Part shown: positions 1 through 7,329 of the stretch, one piece after another | How the letters are laid out: each line of letters begins with the position of its first letter | Numbering within the stretch: the stretch's first letter is position 1 | Assembly: GCA_003022745.1 (NCBI GenBank) | Contig: PXSU01000046.1 | Coordinates: 1-25,894 of the forward strand | From: Halobacteriales archaeon SW_9_67_25 | Lineage (GTDB): Archaea > Halobacteriota > Halobacteria > Halobacteriales > Haloarculaceae | Direction of reading: 5' to 3' | DNA: 25,894 nucleotides | Made by a program: the position numbers and the translations under genes | The notes under the pieces: model-generated | Database searches by the model: none | What the model was told of the DNA's origin: nothing | Seen by the model: the letters and a program-made list of their open reading frames with translations, nothing else

Positions 1-9
1 CTTTCACGA

Positions 10-189
10 CTACGTGTTCTCCTTGATCTCCTGTAACCGGTCGAGTAACTCGTCGTTCGAGGCGGTGAACTCGTACTCGACGTCGCCGTCGTGGGTGTTT
101 TCTTCCGCCGTGACACCGTCTTCGTCTTCAAAATCGGTGTCGTACTCCTGATTTTCTTGTTCGGTTTCGTCGTAGCTCCCGAACCCCAT
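10..189 (-). CDS. DUF5786 family small acidic protein
   Basis: This 59-residue, very acidic protein starts MGFGSYDETEQ and ends with a helix-like tail, NDELLDRLQEIKENT. That arrangement (MGFGSYDE start, acidic middle, ELLDRLQEIK end) is the one I know from the DUF5786 family, a small protein found throughout haloarchaea with no assigned function. No membrane segment or cysteine motif is visible, so it is probably soluble and cytoplasmic. The ATG at 189 was chosen because the family begins exactly there; the reading frame stays open far upstream, but that part is Arg/Ser-rich shadow coding. It is divergent from the MoaB-like gene, with a 127-nt gap holding a T-rich stretch on the minus strand (around 211-219) that could be its TATA element. 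Confidence 0.85.
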   Translation of the reverse strand: MGFGSYDETEQENQEYDTDFEDEDGVTAEENTHDGDVEYEFTASNDELLDRLQEIKENT

Positions 190-316
190 ACACCCTACTA
201 TTGGAGGTTCGGACGGAAAAATCACTCGCCGCCTGGATTGCCGGTCGCCGAGGTGGTCCGACAGGGGATGGGACACGTGCCATCGGCCTTTTTTGTCCCC
301 GTAGCGAAGACGTGCC

Positions 317-646
317 ATGGTCGATTTCCAGTCCCGGGACAGGAGACGCAGCCACGACGAGGACGATGATGGGGGCGCCACCGAGCGAGCGGAGTCTACA
401 GACGACACGGATGAGGGGGCAGCGACAGGAGAACAGACGGGAAAGAGAGAGCGGGAGACGTCCGCGACCGACCGGACGGAGACGGAGCGGACCGGCGTCG
501 AACCGGACGACGTCATCGTCGACGGTGTGCCCGTGTTCTGCCTGCCCGGCGACCCCGCGATGGCCCGCCGGGGCGTCGAGGAAATCGTCCTCCTGGAGGC
601 GGCCACGCTCGCCGCCAGCGCCCGCGACCCGGACGAAGAACAGTAG
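317..646 (+). CDS. Internally deleted MoaB/MogA-like molybdenum cofactor protein (remnant)
   Basis: An open 109-residue frame. It opens MVDFQSRDRRR, as haloarchaeal MoaB/MogA proteins do, continues as an acidic Thr/Glu-rich linker (residues 15-60), and ends DGVPVFCLPGDPAMARRGVE then EIVLLEAATLAA. That end matches the C-terminus of the family (VFxLPGxPxAxRxGxEEIVLPEAxHLA). Intact proteins are about 170-250 residues. The central molybdopterin-binding fold, including the TTGGTG-type motif, is missing, so it cannot act in cofactor synthesis as it stands. The join seems to fall near 505-528. The frame is still open, so a small protein may be made. A T-rich element at 289-297 lies about 22-27 nt before the ATG. 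It could instead be an unrelated acidic protein that shares only the LPG motif, but both ends fit the family. Confidence 0.6.
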   Translation: MVDFQSRDRRRSHDEDDDGGATERAESTDDTDEGAATGEQTGKRERETSATDRTETERTGVEPDDVIVDGVPVFCLPGDPAMARRGVEEIVLLEAATLAASARDPDEEQ

Positions 647-710
647 CGGGAGCGCGACCGTGCCGGGGACACGCCTCGCTGGACCGGGGCGAGAAGAAAC
701 CCGCGGCTGA

Positions 711-1865
711 CTACCGCTTCCGGGCCGCGAGCAACGCCAGACTAATGATCGCCAGCACGGCCAGTCCGACTCCGAAGCCGGGGCCGTCCCCGCCAGGCGT
801 CGGCGTATCCTCGGGCTGTGGCTCGGGCGTCGACTCTGGCGTCAGTTCCGGTGTCGCCGTGGGTTCGGGCGTCGGTTCCGGTGTCGGCGTCGGCGTCGGT
901 TCGAAGAAGACGTCGACGCCAGTTACCGTGCCGCTGCGCTGCTCGCCGTCCCCGACCCAGAGGAGGTCGTTGCGCGTATCGAGGTCGCCCGCGTAGATGG
1001 TGTCCGGGTGCTCGTAGACCGTCGCGACCTCGTCTGCCTCGACGTCGTAGAAGACAACCGCGTTGTCCAGGCCCATCGAGATGATGACGTCGTTGTCCTC
1101 GTCGTACGCCACGCCCGGGACCGAGAAGATGTGTTCCCGGTACTCGACGACCGACTCCCCCGCGACGATATCGAACATCGCCACGAAGCTGTCGTCTTCG
1201 GCGTCGGCCCCGACAAGGAGTTCGTCGCCGTTCGTGATGTGGACGGAGCCGACCCCTCTGACGTCGTCGGGCAACTCGGGTTCGAACGCGACCGCCTCGT
1301 TCTCGACGTGGTAGACGACGACCTCGTTCGAGGTCGCGGTCCCGGTGGCGACGTAGTCGCCGTGGACGGCGAGGGCGCCGACGCCCTCGGTGTGCTCGGT
1401 GTAGGTCATCCGCTCCGAGCCGTCGGCGGCGTCGTAGCCGTAGACGGTGCCGTCGCCGCCGACCCATACCATGTCGCGGGCCTCGTCGTAGTCGATCGCC
1501 TGCGGATGGACTGGCAGCGTCGTCAGTTCGGTCACCTCGCCCGCCGCGACATCGTACTCCCAGAGCGTGTCCCGTGCCGCGATGTAGACGACGTCGTCGG
1601 CGACTGTCAGCGCGTGCCCGGCCTCGAACTCTCGTATCTGTTGGGCCCCCTCCTGGACCGGGTAGGCGTAGAGGCTGCCCCCTTCGTCGAGGGAGAACAC
1701 GATGTCGAGACTGTGGGCGTACTCGACATCGACGAGCTGGGTGGAGTGGTCCTCGTACTCGTGGACGACGTCCAGGGACGGACTGTAGGCCAATCCGGCA
1801 CCAGCCAGAACGGTCACCAGGACGAACGCCAGCGCCAGCGCGATGGTGTATCTAGTCCCAGTCAT
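711..1865 (-). CDS. Secreted beta-propeller (WD40/PQQ-like) with PGF-CTERM surface anchor
   Basis: A 384-residue surface protein. Residues 1-27 form a Sec signal peptide with a hydrophobic ALALAFVLVTVLAGAGLA core. Residues of about 30-320 contain blades of roughly 40-45 residues recurring as DYDEARDMVWVGGDG-type strands (also AYDEDNDVIISMGLDNAVVF), typical of WD40- or PQQ-like propellers. A Pro/Thr/Glu stalk follows (TPTPTPEPTPEPT...). The last 25 or so residues are GDGPGFG, a hydrophobic helix and AARKR: the PGF-CTERM tripartite signal cut and lipidated by archaeosortase A. The mature protein should therefore be lipid-anchored on the outside of the cell. Ligand and function cannot be told from sequence. 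The ATG at 1865 is supported by the signal peptide and by a TATA box 25-32 nt upstream. Confidence 0.85.
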   Translation of the reverse strand: MTGTRYTIALALAFVLVTVLAGAGLAYSPSLDVVHEYEDHSTQLVDVEYAHSLDIVFSLDEGGSLYAYPVQEGAQQIREFEAGHALTVADDVVYIAARDTLWEYDVAAGEVTELTTLPVHPQAIDYDEARDMVWVGGDGTVYGYDAADGSERMTYTEHTEGVGALAVHGDYVATGTATSNEVVVYHVENEAVAFEPELPDDVRGVGSVHITNGDELLVGADAEDDSFVAMFDIVAGESVVEYREHIFSVPGVAYDEDNDVIISMGLDNAVVFYDVEADEVATVYEHPDTIYAGDLDTRNDLLWVGDGEQRSGTVTGVDVFFEPTPTPTPEPTPEPTATPELTPESTPEPQPEDTPTPGGDGPGFGVGLAVLAIISLALLAARKR

Positions 1866-1888
1866 TTTCTCACTGTGAAAAGAACACA

Positions 1889-1898
1889 GTATAAAAAT
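1889..1898 (-). promoter_or_regulatory. TATA box for the PGF-CTERM propeller gene
   Basis: The minus strand reads GCATTTTTATACTG here, an AT-rich block centred about 28 nt before the ATG at 1865. This spacing is that of a leaderless archaeal promoter, so transcription would begin at or within a few bases of the start codon. Confidence 0.6.
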
Positions 1899-1993
1899 GC
1901 ATCGAACGTTCAGGGCAATCTTCCACGGAATAGGCGGGTGTTTGCTGTGAGCGTACTATCCTGGCGACGGTCGCTCGCACACGGCGGGAGCGG

Positions 1994-2209
1994 TCAATCC
2001 TGGCCGGCGACGCGGCCCGACCGGTCCTCGATGTCGAGCGCCCAGACGTTGTGGTTCTGGTGGTCGTCGCCGTCGTAGCCGAACGAGGGCGGGACACCGT
2101 ACGGAACCCCATCGGCTGCCATCGAGAGGACGCCGATCTCGGCCGGAGCCTCGTCGGTACCGGACTCGTCCAGTACTGACCCGAGAAGGGTGCGAAATTC
2201 CGAACTCAC
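1994..2209 (-). pseudogene. Remnant of a pyridoxamine 5'-phosphate oxidase-like (PPOX) protein
   Basis: A 71-residue frame from a GTG at 2209. Its middle, IGVLSMAADGVPYGVPPSFG then YDGDD, is the first two strands of the PPOX-type FMN-binding split barrel (usual form GVLxLAxxGxPYxVPxSFGYDG). Straight after this comes NVWALDIEDRSGRVAG, which resembles the extreme C-terminus of haloarchaeal PPOX proteins (LYxLxVEExSGR). The roughly 80-90 residues that would form the rest of the barrel are absent, so front and tail seem joined by an in-frame deletion near 2050-2065. GTG at 2209 is preferred over the TTG at 2236 because a CTTTTTG element (2232-2240) lies 25-30 nt ahead of it. A flavin enzyme is not possible at this length. 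It could be a genuine small protein, but the two matching ends argue for a remnant. Confidence 0.45.
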
Positions 2210-2331
2210 GCCTACACAATCTCCGAGACACGACAAAAAGGGGTGTCACCATTCCCAGTTGTCTGGAAGTGGCGTGCCCGTCTCGCGAACCGCGACCGTC
2301 CACGGATCCACCTGAATGTTTACCCGGATTA

Positions 2332-2409
2332 ATACTGGCGGCTATACGCCCGTGAGTAATTTCGACCCCCTGGGGTCGAATATCTTCACGTAGGTATAGC
2401 CGTCAGTAT
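2332..2409. repeat. Hairpin repeat family 1, copy 1 (left arm of inverted pair)
   Basis: A 78-bp imperfect palindrome. It begins ATACTGGCGGCTATAC and ends GTATAGCCGTCAGTAT, and its centre is CGACCCCCTGGGGTCG, so arms of about 38 bp can pair with a few mismatches. Copy 2 (3679-3758), read on the opposite strand, is identical apart from two extra bases at the centre. It lies between the PPOX remnant and the promoter of the Tat-exported propeller gene. No transposase is attached, so it resembles a MITE or another structured mobile repeat. No clear target-site duplication is seen. Confidence 0.85.
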
Positions 2410-2550
2410 AACGGGCTTTGACCGGAGTCGAACTCGGTTTAACTGTTTTGAACGAACGCTGGCTGTCACCGGCAGAATCCACCGTCTGAGTGCATGAAAC
2501 TGTCGAATTTTGGCTTTTCAGGCGCTAAAACTGTATCAACTTCTGACCCC

Positions 2551-2558
2551 TATTAAGT
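2551..2558 (+). promoter_or_regulatory. Probable TATA element for the Tat-exported propeller gene
   Basis: TATTAAGT lies 27-34 nt before the ATG at 2585, the spacing of a leaderless haloarchaeal promoter. It lies inside the segment enclosed by the two hairpin repeats, so the gene carries its own promoter within the unit. Confidence 0.45.
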
Positions 2559-2584
2559 GACAACAGTCCGGAGTGGCGGACGCA

Positions 2585-3565
2585 ATGTCCGCACCAACGA
2601 CTGCCACCCGACGCAGCGTACTGAAGGCGACAGGCGCAGCCATCGCGGCTGCAGCCGTGCCCGCCACGGCCGCGGCGGCCGACGAGGAGTGGACGAGCGT
2701 CGAGTCCCCGACCGACAGCACCCTCCACGACGTCGAACGCGTCCGCGGCGCGGCCGCCGACCAGGTGTCGGCGGACGCCTACGCCGTGGGCGGCAGCGGC
2801 GTCGTCCTCGAGCGCTCCGGCGGCGACGGCGACTGGCGCAAGGAACTCGACGGCGGCCCTAGCGGCAACGGTAACGACCTCTACGGGTCGGACATGACCG
2901 ACGACGGCAAGCGCCTGTGGTTCGTCGGCGCCAGCGGCGCCATCGGCGAGTACGACATCCGGTCGGGCGTCCTCAACGACCGCTCGGCGCCGATGGACGT
3001 GACCAACAACTTCAACGACGTGGCCGTCACCGGTGAAGCCGGCGACGCGAACGTCTACGTCGGCGGCGACTCCGGGAAGATGTACTACTCCTTCGAGAAC
3101 GGCGAGGAAGGCTCCTGGGATTCGGTCACCCCGGGCAGCGGCTCGAACGTCAACGCCGTCGATTGCTTCGGGGCTCGTGAGGGCCACATCGTCGACGGCA
3201 ACAAGACGGTCTTCGAGACCGACGACGGCTCGACGTGGGACAAGGTCGGCCTCGCCGACGCCAACGAGAACTTCTACGGCGTCGACTCGGACGGCTTCGA
3301 CGACGTGTGGATCTGTGGCGGCGGCGGGATGATCCACCACTGGGACGGCGCCGAGTGGACGCCGGCCGACACGGGCGACGCCAGCCTCCGGGACATCGAG
3401 GTCGAGGGCGACGAGGGCTGGACTGTCGGCGGTAGCGGCGCTGTCTACCGGTACGACGGCACCTGGACGGAGACGGAGACACCGACCGGCCAGAACCTGA
3501 ACGCAGTCGTCCGTGGCGGCCGGGAGATTGCCGTCGGCGCCGGCGGCACCATCATCGAACACTGA
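2585..3565 (+). CDS. Tat-exported beta-propeller protein (Ycf48/BNR-like repeats)
   Basis: A 326-residue protein. Residues 5-32 are a twin-arginine signal (TATRRSVLKATGAA, then an Ala-rich core with likely cleavage near AAA-ADEE), so it should be folded inside and exported by Tat. The rest is built of repeats such as AYAVGGSGVVLERS, LWFVGASGAIGEYD, NVYVGGDSGKMYYS, DVWICGGGGMIHHWDG and GWTVGGSGAVYRYDG: a conserved V-GG-G strand followed by W/Y-D, seen at least six times. This is the pattern of Ycf48-like/BNR propellers. There is no C-terminal anchor. ATG 2585 is preferred over the in-frame GTG at 2573 because the Tat motif then sits normally near the N-terminus. The gene is alone between two inverted hairpin repeats. 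Its ligand is unknown. Confidence 0.8.
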   Translation: MSAPTTATRRSVLKATGAAIAAAAVPATAAAADEEWTSVESPTDSTLHDVERVRGAAADQVSADAYAVGGSGVVLERSGGDGDWRKELDGGPSGNGNDLYGSDMTDDGKRLWFVGASGAIGEYDIRSGVLNDRSAPMDVTNNFNDVAVTGEAGDANVYVGGDSGKMYYSFENGEEGSWDSVTPGSGSNVNAVDCFGAREGHIVDGNKTVFETDDGSTWDKVGLADANENFYGVDSDGFDDVWICGGGGMIHHWDGAEWTPADTGDASLRDIEVEGDEGWTVGGSGAVYRYDGTWTETETPTGQNLNAVVRGGREIAVGAGGTIIEH

Positions 3566-3678
3566 CGGCGAGTCCGGGTGGCGCGGTCCGCGACGCTTCG
3601 GCCCTCCATCCAGACCGACTCCGGTCCCGACGTCTCGGCCCTCACGTGCCGGACACGCGGTCCAGGCCGATCCTTCTC

Positions 3679-3758
3679 ATACTGACGGCTATACCTACGT
3701 GAAGATATTCGACCCCACGGGGGGTCGAAATTACTCACGGGCGTATAGCCGCCAGTAT
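3679..3758. repeat. Hairpin repeat family 1, copy 2 (right arm of inverted pair)
   Basis: An 80-bp palindromic element, the reverse complement of copy 1 with no substitution and one 2-nt insertion at the centre. It occupies the gap between the convergent ends of the Tat-exported propeller gene (ends 3565) and the AEC fragment. Its last base is shared with the stop codon of that fragment. The inverted pair delimits a 1,427-bp unit, 2332-3758. Confidence 0.85.
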
Positions 3759-4198
3759 CAGACCACGAGTCCCGCCTCGAGGAGCGCGATGAGGACAGTC
3801 AACAGCGGGATCGAGAGCAGCGTCGAGACAAAGATGGCCGTCGAGGCGTAGGCCGTCGGGTCGAGGTCGCCGGGCGCGTCGCCAGCGAACTCCCCGGTGA
3901 GGATGAGCGGCGTCACGGCCGCGGGCATCGCACACTCGAGGACGAAGACCCGCTGGACGGTCACCGATCCGAGGGAGACGACCGTATCCACGGGGAGGAC
4001 GACCCCGACCCCGACGACGGGTGCGACGAGCATCCGCAGCGCCACCGCGGGCGTCACGCGGACGGCAGCGGCGCCGTAGTCAGTGTCCGGGAGTTCGATA
4101 CCCAGGATGGGTAACATCACGGGAATGGCAGAGTCCCCGACCAGCCGGACGGCCTCCATCGACGCGGCATCGGCCGGGGTGAGCACGCCCGGGTACAC
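3758..4198 (-). pseudogene. 5'-truncated AEC (auxin efflux carrier-type) permease
   Basis: A 146-residue open frame beginning at a GTG. It consists of hydrophobic helices (DSAIPVMLPILGIELP, ALRMLVAPVVGVGVVLPV, a helix with RVFVLECAMPAAVTPLILTG, then IFVSTLLSIPLLTVLIALLE) that match the C-terminal half of AEC-family secondary transporters. In that family the second five-helix bundle carries a conserved ...ExxMPxxxx... helix; here it is ECAMPAAVTP. Family members have about 300-320 residues and ten helices, so the N-terminal half is missing. The breakpoint is near 4199, right before the promoter region of the Ni/Co-type transporter. The stop codon overlaps the end of hairpin repeat copy 2. A transporter with half the fold is unlikely to work, so I call it a pseudogene although the frame is open. 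Confidence 0.7.
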
Positions 4199-4223
4199 AA
4201 CGCCTTCGAAACGCCCCGGCCCT

Positions 4224-4244
4224 GTCGACTACCGGAGAGTCGAC
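4224..4244. promoter_or_regulatory. Inverted repeat upstream of the Ni/Co-type transporter
   Basis: GTCGACT and AGTCGAC form a perfect 7-bp inverted repeat with a 7-nt spacer, 33 nt before the favoured start codon of the metal transporter. It could be an operator or a small hairpin in the leader. No regulator is encoded nearby, so the role is a guess. Confidence 0.3.
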
Positions 4245-4277
4245 GCAGTTATGGGCCCATCGGGAGACGTGGCCGAT

Positions 4278-4982
4278 ATGTCACTGATCGCGGCGCTGAC
4301 CGCAGGCGGGGTCGTCGGCGTCAGGCACGCGCTCGAGGCCGACCACCTCGCCGCCATCGCGACGCTCGTCGACGAGGACCGCTCGGCACTGGTGGGCGCT
4401 TCCTGGGGCGTGGGCCACACGCTCCCGATCCTCGTCCTCGGACTGGTGTTCCTCGCGCTGGGCGTCGAGGTGCCCGAGTCGGTCTCGTCGGGGTTCGAGG
4501 TCGTCGTCGGCGTCGTCCTCGTCGCCTACGGGGTCCGCATGCTGGCCGACGCGGGCGGGCTGCTCGGCGTGGAGACCCACAGCCACGACGACCGCGACCA
4601 CGCAGGCGACGGATACGGCCATCGCCTCGCACCGGGCGGCGTGCACTCTCACCTCAGGGTCGGACGGCTCTCGCTGGGGTTCGGACACGTCCACGTCGAC
4701 GGCGACTCCGCGCTGGTCGGCGTCCTCCACGGGCTCGCCGGCAGCGGCGGCCTCGTCGTCATCATGGCGACCGCGGCACCGTCGGCGGACGCGGCACTGG
4801 GCTTTTTGGTGTCCTTCGGCCTGCTGACCACGGCCACGATGGCGCTGGTCGCCACGGTCTGGGGCCGGACGCTCGGGACCGGCACGACGCGGGCGCTGAA
4901 GGCCGTCGGCGGCGTCGTCGGAGTGGCCGTGGGCGCCGCACTGGTCGCGGAAGTTACCCTGGGGCTGGCGGTGCTGCCGTAG
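4278..4982 (+). CDS. NicO/UreH-like nickel-cobalt family membrane transporter
   Basis: A 234-residue integral membrane protein. Residues 16-24 read RHALEADHL, the HxxxxDH signature in the first helix that binds Ni(II)/Co(II) in NiCoT and NicO-type permeases, and SWGVGHT begins the next conserved helix. Residues of about 98-135 form a His/Asp-rich cytoplasmic loop (HSHDDRDH, GGVHSHLR, FGHVHVD), followed by LHGLAGSGGLVVIMATAAP and two further helices. It probably moves nickel or cobalt; which metal and which direction cannot be read from sequence. The ATG at 4278 puts the first helix right at the N-terminus; ATG 4251 would add nine residues and is also possible. The M20 peptidase ATG follows its stop codon directly, so the two are likely cotranscribed. 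Confidence 0.75.
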   Translation: MSLIAALTAGGVVGVRHALEADHLAAIATLVDEDRSALVGASWGVGHTLPILVLGLVFLALGVEVPESVSSGFEVVVGVVLVAYGVRMLADAGGLLGVETHSHDDRDHAGDGYGHRLAPGGVHSHLRVGRLSLGFGHVHVDGDSALVGVLHGLAGSGGLVVIMATAAPSADAALGFLVSFGLLTTATMALVATVWGRTLGTGTTRALKAVGGVVGVAVGAALVAEVTLGLAVLP

Positions 4983-6068
4983 ATGGTCCGCGAGCTGACC
5001 CGCGACCTGGTTGCGATCCCCAGCCACGAGAACGAGACGGCCGCCGGCGACCGAATCGAGGAGTGGCTCCGCGAGCACACCGGCGCGGCCGTCGAGCGCG
5101 ACGACCGCGGGAACGTCATCGCCCGCCGCGGGCCCGCGAGCGGCGACAGCGACACACCCTCGCTGGCGTTCGTGGGCCACCACGACGTCGTCCCGCCCGA
5201 CGACTCCCAGGTCACGGGAGCGGAGTACGTCCTCGAGGAGCGCGAGGGACGCCTCTACGGCCGCGGCAGCGCCGACATGAAGGGCGCGGTGGCGGCGGCG
5301 ATGGTCGCGTTCCGGGACGCCGAGGAACTGGCGTGCGAACTCGTCTTCGTCTCCTTCGTGGGCGAAGAGCAGGGCGGAATCGGCGCGCGGGCGGCCATCG
5401 AGGAGGGGTTTGCCCCCGACTACGCCGTCGTCGGCGAGGGCTCGACGGGCTACTCCGGCCCGGGCGTCACGGACGTCGCCGTCGCCCACAAGGGGCGGCG
5501 CGGGTCGACCATTGTCGCCGAGGGGACCGGGGCCCACGCGAGCGAACCCGAGGCGGGCGAGAACGCCATCTACCGCGCGACCGACGCCGTCGACGCGGTG
5601 CGGGAGATGGACTTCCCGGAGACGGCGGTGCTGGGCCGCGAGGTCCGTGGTTCGCTGGTGGCCACCGAAATCGAGGGCGGGACGGCCTGGAACGTCATCC
5701 CCGGGCGCTGTACGGTGACCGTCGACGAGCGGACCGTCCCCGGGGAGCGTGCACCCCTACAGCGCGTCGAAGAGATTCCGGGCGTCACCTGGGAACTCGA
5801 CCAGGACCTCCCGCCGATGCAGTGTGACGACCTCGAGTTCGCCGACCTGGTCCTGGCCGCCGCACGCGAGGCCCAGCAGGGCAGTCCGGAACACGTGGTC
5901 AAGCCACACGCGACCGACGCCGGGTGGCTGGCCCGGGCGGGGACGGCCTGCGTCGTCTGTGGCCCCGCGGAACCCGGCGAGGCCCACACCGCCTCCGAAA
6001 GCGTCTCCTGGGATGTCCTCGACCGGTGTGAGCGCCTCTATCGGACCGTCGCCGAGCGGTTCGGGTGA
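4983..6068 (+). CDS. M20 family metallopeptidase (ArgE/DapE-like deacylase)
   Basis: A 361-residue cytoplasmic zinc amidohydrolase of the ArgE/DapE/CPG2 group. Metal and catalytic elements are in place: GHHDVVP (His66, Asp68), GRGSADMKG (Asp98), VGEEQGG (Glu128/Glu129) and VGEGST (Glu152). The central insert (about residues 165-275, AVAHKGRRGSTIVAEGTGAH) is the lid/dimerisation domain with its conserved HKG and GxxAH. The terminal metal His lies in GEAHTASESV. Such enzymes remove acyl groups from amino acids (acetyl-ornithine, acetyl-lysine, succinyl-DAP) or cleave dipeptides; the substrate cannot be fixed here, and no arginine or lysine biosynthesis genes are adjacent. The ATG follows the stop codon of the metal transporter with no gap, so translation is probably coupled. 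Confidence 0.85.
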   Translation: MVRELTRDLVAIPSHENETAAGDRIEEWLREHTGAAVERDDRGNVIARRGPASGDSDTPSLAFVGHHDVVPPDDSQVTGAEYVLEEREGRLYGRGSADMKGAVAAAMVAFRDAEELACELVFVSFVGEEQGGIGARAAIEEGFAPDYAVVGEGSTGYSGPGVTDVAVAHKGRRGSTIVAEGTGAHASEPEAGENAIYRATDAVDAVREMDFPETAVLGREVRGSLVATEIEGGTAWNVIPGRCTVTVDERTVPGERAPLQRVEEIPGVTWELDQDLPPMQCDDLEFADLVLAAAREAQQGSPEHVVKPHATDAGWLARAGTACVVCGPAEPGEAHTASESVSWDVLDRCERLYRTVAERFG

Positions 6069-6149
6069 GGTGACCCGAACCCCGGAGTTGCGGATACGCG
6101 GGCGACGCGAACCGTGAGAGACTTGCCCGCGGACCGAGGAGAGACGGGC

Positions 6150-7146
6150 ATGCACGATTTCGTCGTCGTGGGCGCGGGGCCGGCCGGGTCGCGGTTCGCC
6201 CGGCAGGCCGCCCAGCGGGGCCAGGACGTCGTCGTCTTCGAGCAGGGGGAGGTAGGCGAACCGCTGGCCTGTTCGGGCCACGTCAGCACGGCCCTCTGGG
6301 GGTTCACCCCCGACGGCGCGCGCGAGCGACTCCTCCAGAACGAGGTCTACGGCGCTCGCTTTCACCTCGGCGGACCCGACAGCCCGGCCTACCGCTTCTA
6401 CAAGGACGATGTCGTCTCGAACGTCATCGACCGCGTGGGGCTGGACCGGACACTCGCCGATGCCGCCCGCGCGGCCGGGGCCGACGTCCGCGAGAACCAC
6501 ACCGTCGTCGGCGTGCGCGAGGGTCGCAACGGCGTCACCGTCGAGGTCCGCGGACCCGACGGCGTCGCGACCCACCGCGGGCGGATGGTCGCGGGCTGTG
6601 ACGGGCCGGCCTCTCGCGTCCGGGAGGAACTGGGCCTCCCCGAACCCGGCGAACTCCTCCACGGTGTGCTGGGCTTTGCCGAGGGCCCCGACGCGGCGGA
6701 CTTCGTGGACGTGCACCTGACTGTTCCCCGGTTTTTCGCCTGGCGGATCCCCCGCGGCGATGCTGGCGTCGAGTACGGCCTCGCTGATTCCCATCGGCCC
6801 GCCCGATCGGGTGACAGGCCGGCGCTCGTTCCTGCTGGGCGACGCGGCCGCCCAGACCAAGCCCTTCACCGGCGGGGGAATCCGCTACGGCATGATCGCC
6901 GCCGACCACGCTGCCCGCGAGATCGACCCGACTGACCCGGGGACGCTGGGCGACTACGAGCGCGCCTGGCGCGCGGACCTCCGGGCAGAAATCCGCCTCG
7001 GCGGGGCGGTCCGGGCGGGCTACTCGCTGCCCGAACCCCTCCAGCGGGCGGGCTTGCGCTTTTTCCAGGGCGAGATCGGCGTCGACATGGACCGCCCGAC
7101 GTCGCTGTTCTCCCGCGAACAGTTGCGCGCGCTCCTCCCCGTGTAG
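6150..7146 (+). pseudogene. Geranylgeranyl reductase family FAD oxidoreductase, broken by internal deletion and frameshift
   Basis: The first frame (6150 to about 6785) starts MHDFVVVGAGPAGSRFARQA, the FAD-binding Rossmann motif (GAGPAG, residues 8-13), then EPLACSGHVS and CDGPASRVREELGLP, all typical of the geranylgeranyl-reductase family that saturates isoprenoid chains of archaeal lipids or quinones. It reaches FFAWRIPRGDAGVEYGLA. The family then continues in another frame from IPIGPPDRVTGRRSFLLGDA, then AAQTKPFTGGGIRYG, on to the end at 7146. By recall of homologues, about 25-30 residues between GLA and IPIGPP are gone and the deletion was not a multiple of three, so the frames disagree near 6785. 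The FAD-binding second motif (GDAAAQTKPFTGGG) is therefore out of frame. ATG 6150 has a GAGGAG ribosome site just upstream. A sequencing error alone would not explain the missing block. Confidence 0.75.
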
Positions 7147-7329
7147 TCATCCGTCGCGTGACGAGTGCGCCGATCCGAGCCCTCACAGAAGCATTTGGGG
7201 TCTGATACGGTGGCTCGATAGCCGGCGCTACCCCAGTCTCTGTGCTCCAGACTATTGTATCAGAGATAATAATATGCGCGAACTCGAACAGTCGATTTGT
7301 TATGTATTGTGACCAGTACGTCGGGCACG

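Noticed and set aside
1008..2078. Plus-strand frame of 356 codons opposite the PGF-CTERM propeller gene
   Set aside because: It is an antisense shadow: Val/Asp/Arg-rich, without domains, and it crosses the promoter of the real gene. Long open antisense frames are expected with GC-rich codon use.
2525..3562. Minus-strand frame of 345 codons opposite the Tat-exported propeller gene
   Set aside because: The plus strand has a Tat signal and repeated propeller blades; the minus frame has only Ala/Val/Asp/Arg low-complexity composition.
4281..5537. Minus-strand frame of 418 codons across the metal transporter and M20 peptidase genes
   Set aside because: Antisense to two genes with clear catalytic motifs; the translation is Arg/Asp-rich with no recognisable fold.
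7201..7264. TCTGATAC ... GTATCAGA inverted repeat, considered as ends of a small insertion element
   Set aside because: Only 8 bp arms, 48 bp apart, no second copy seen and no coding content; too weak to call.
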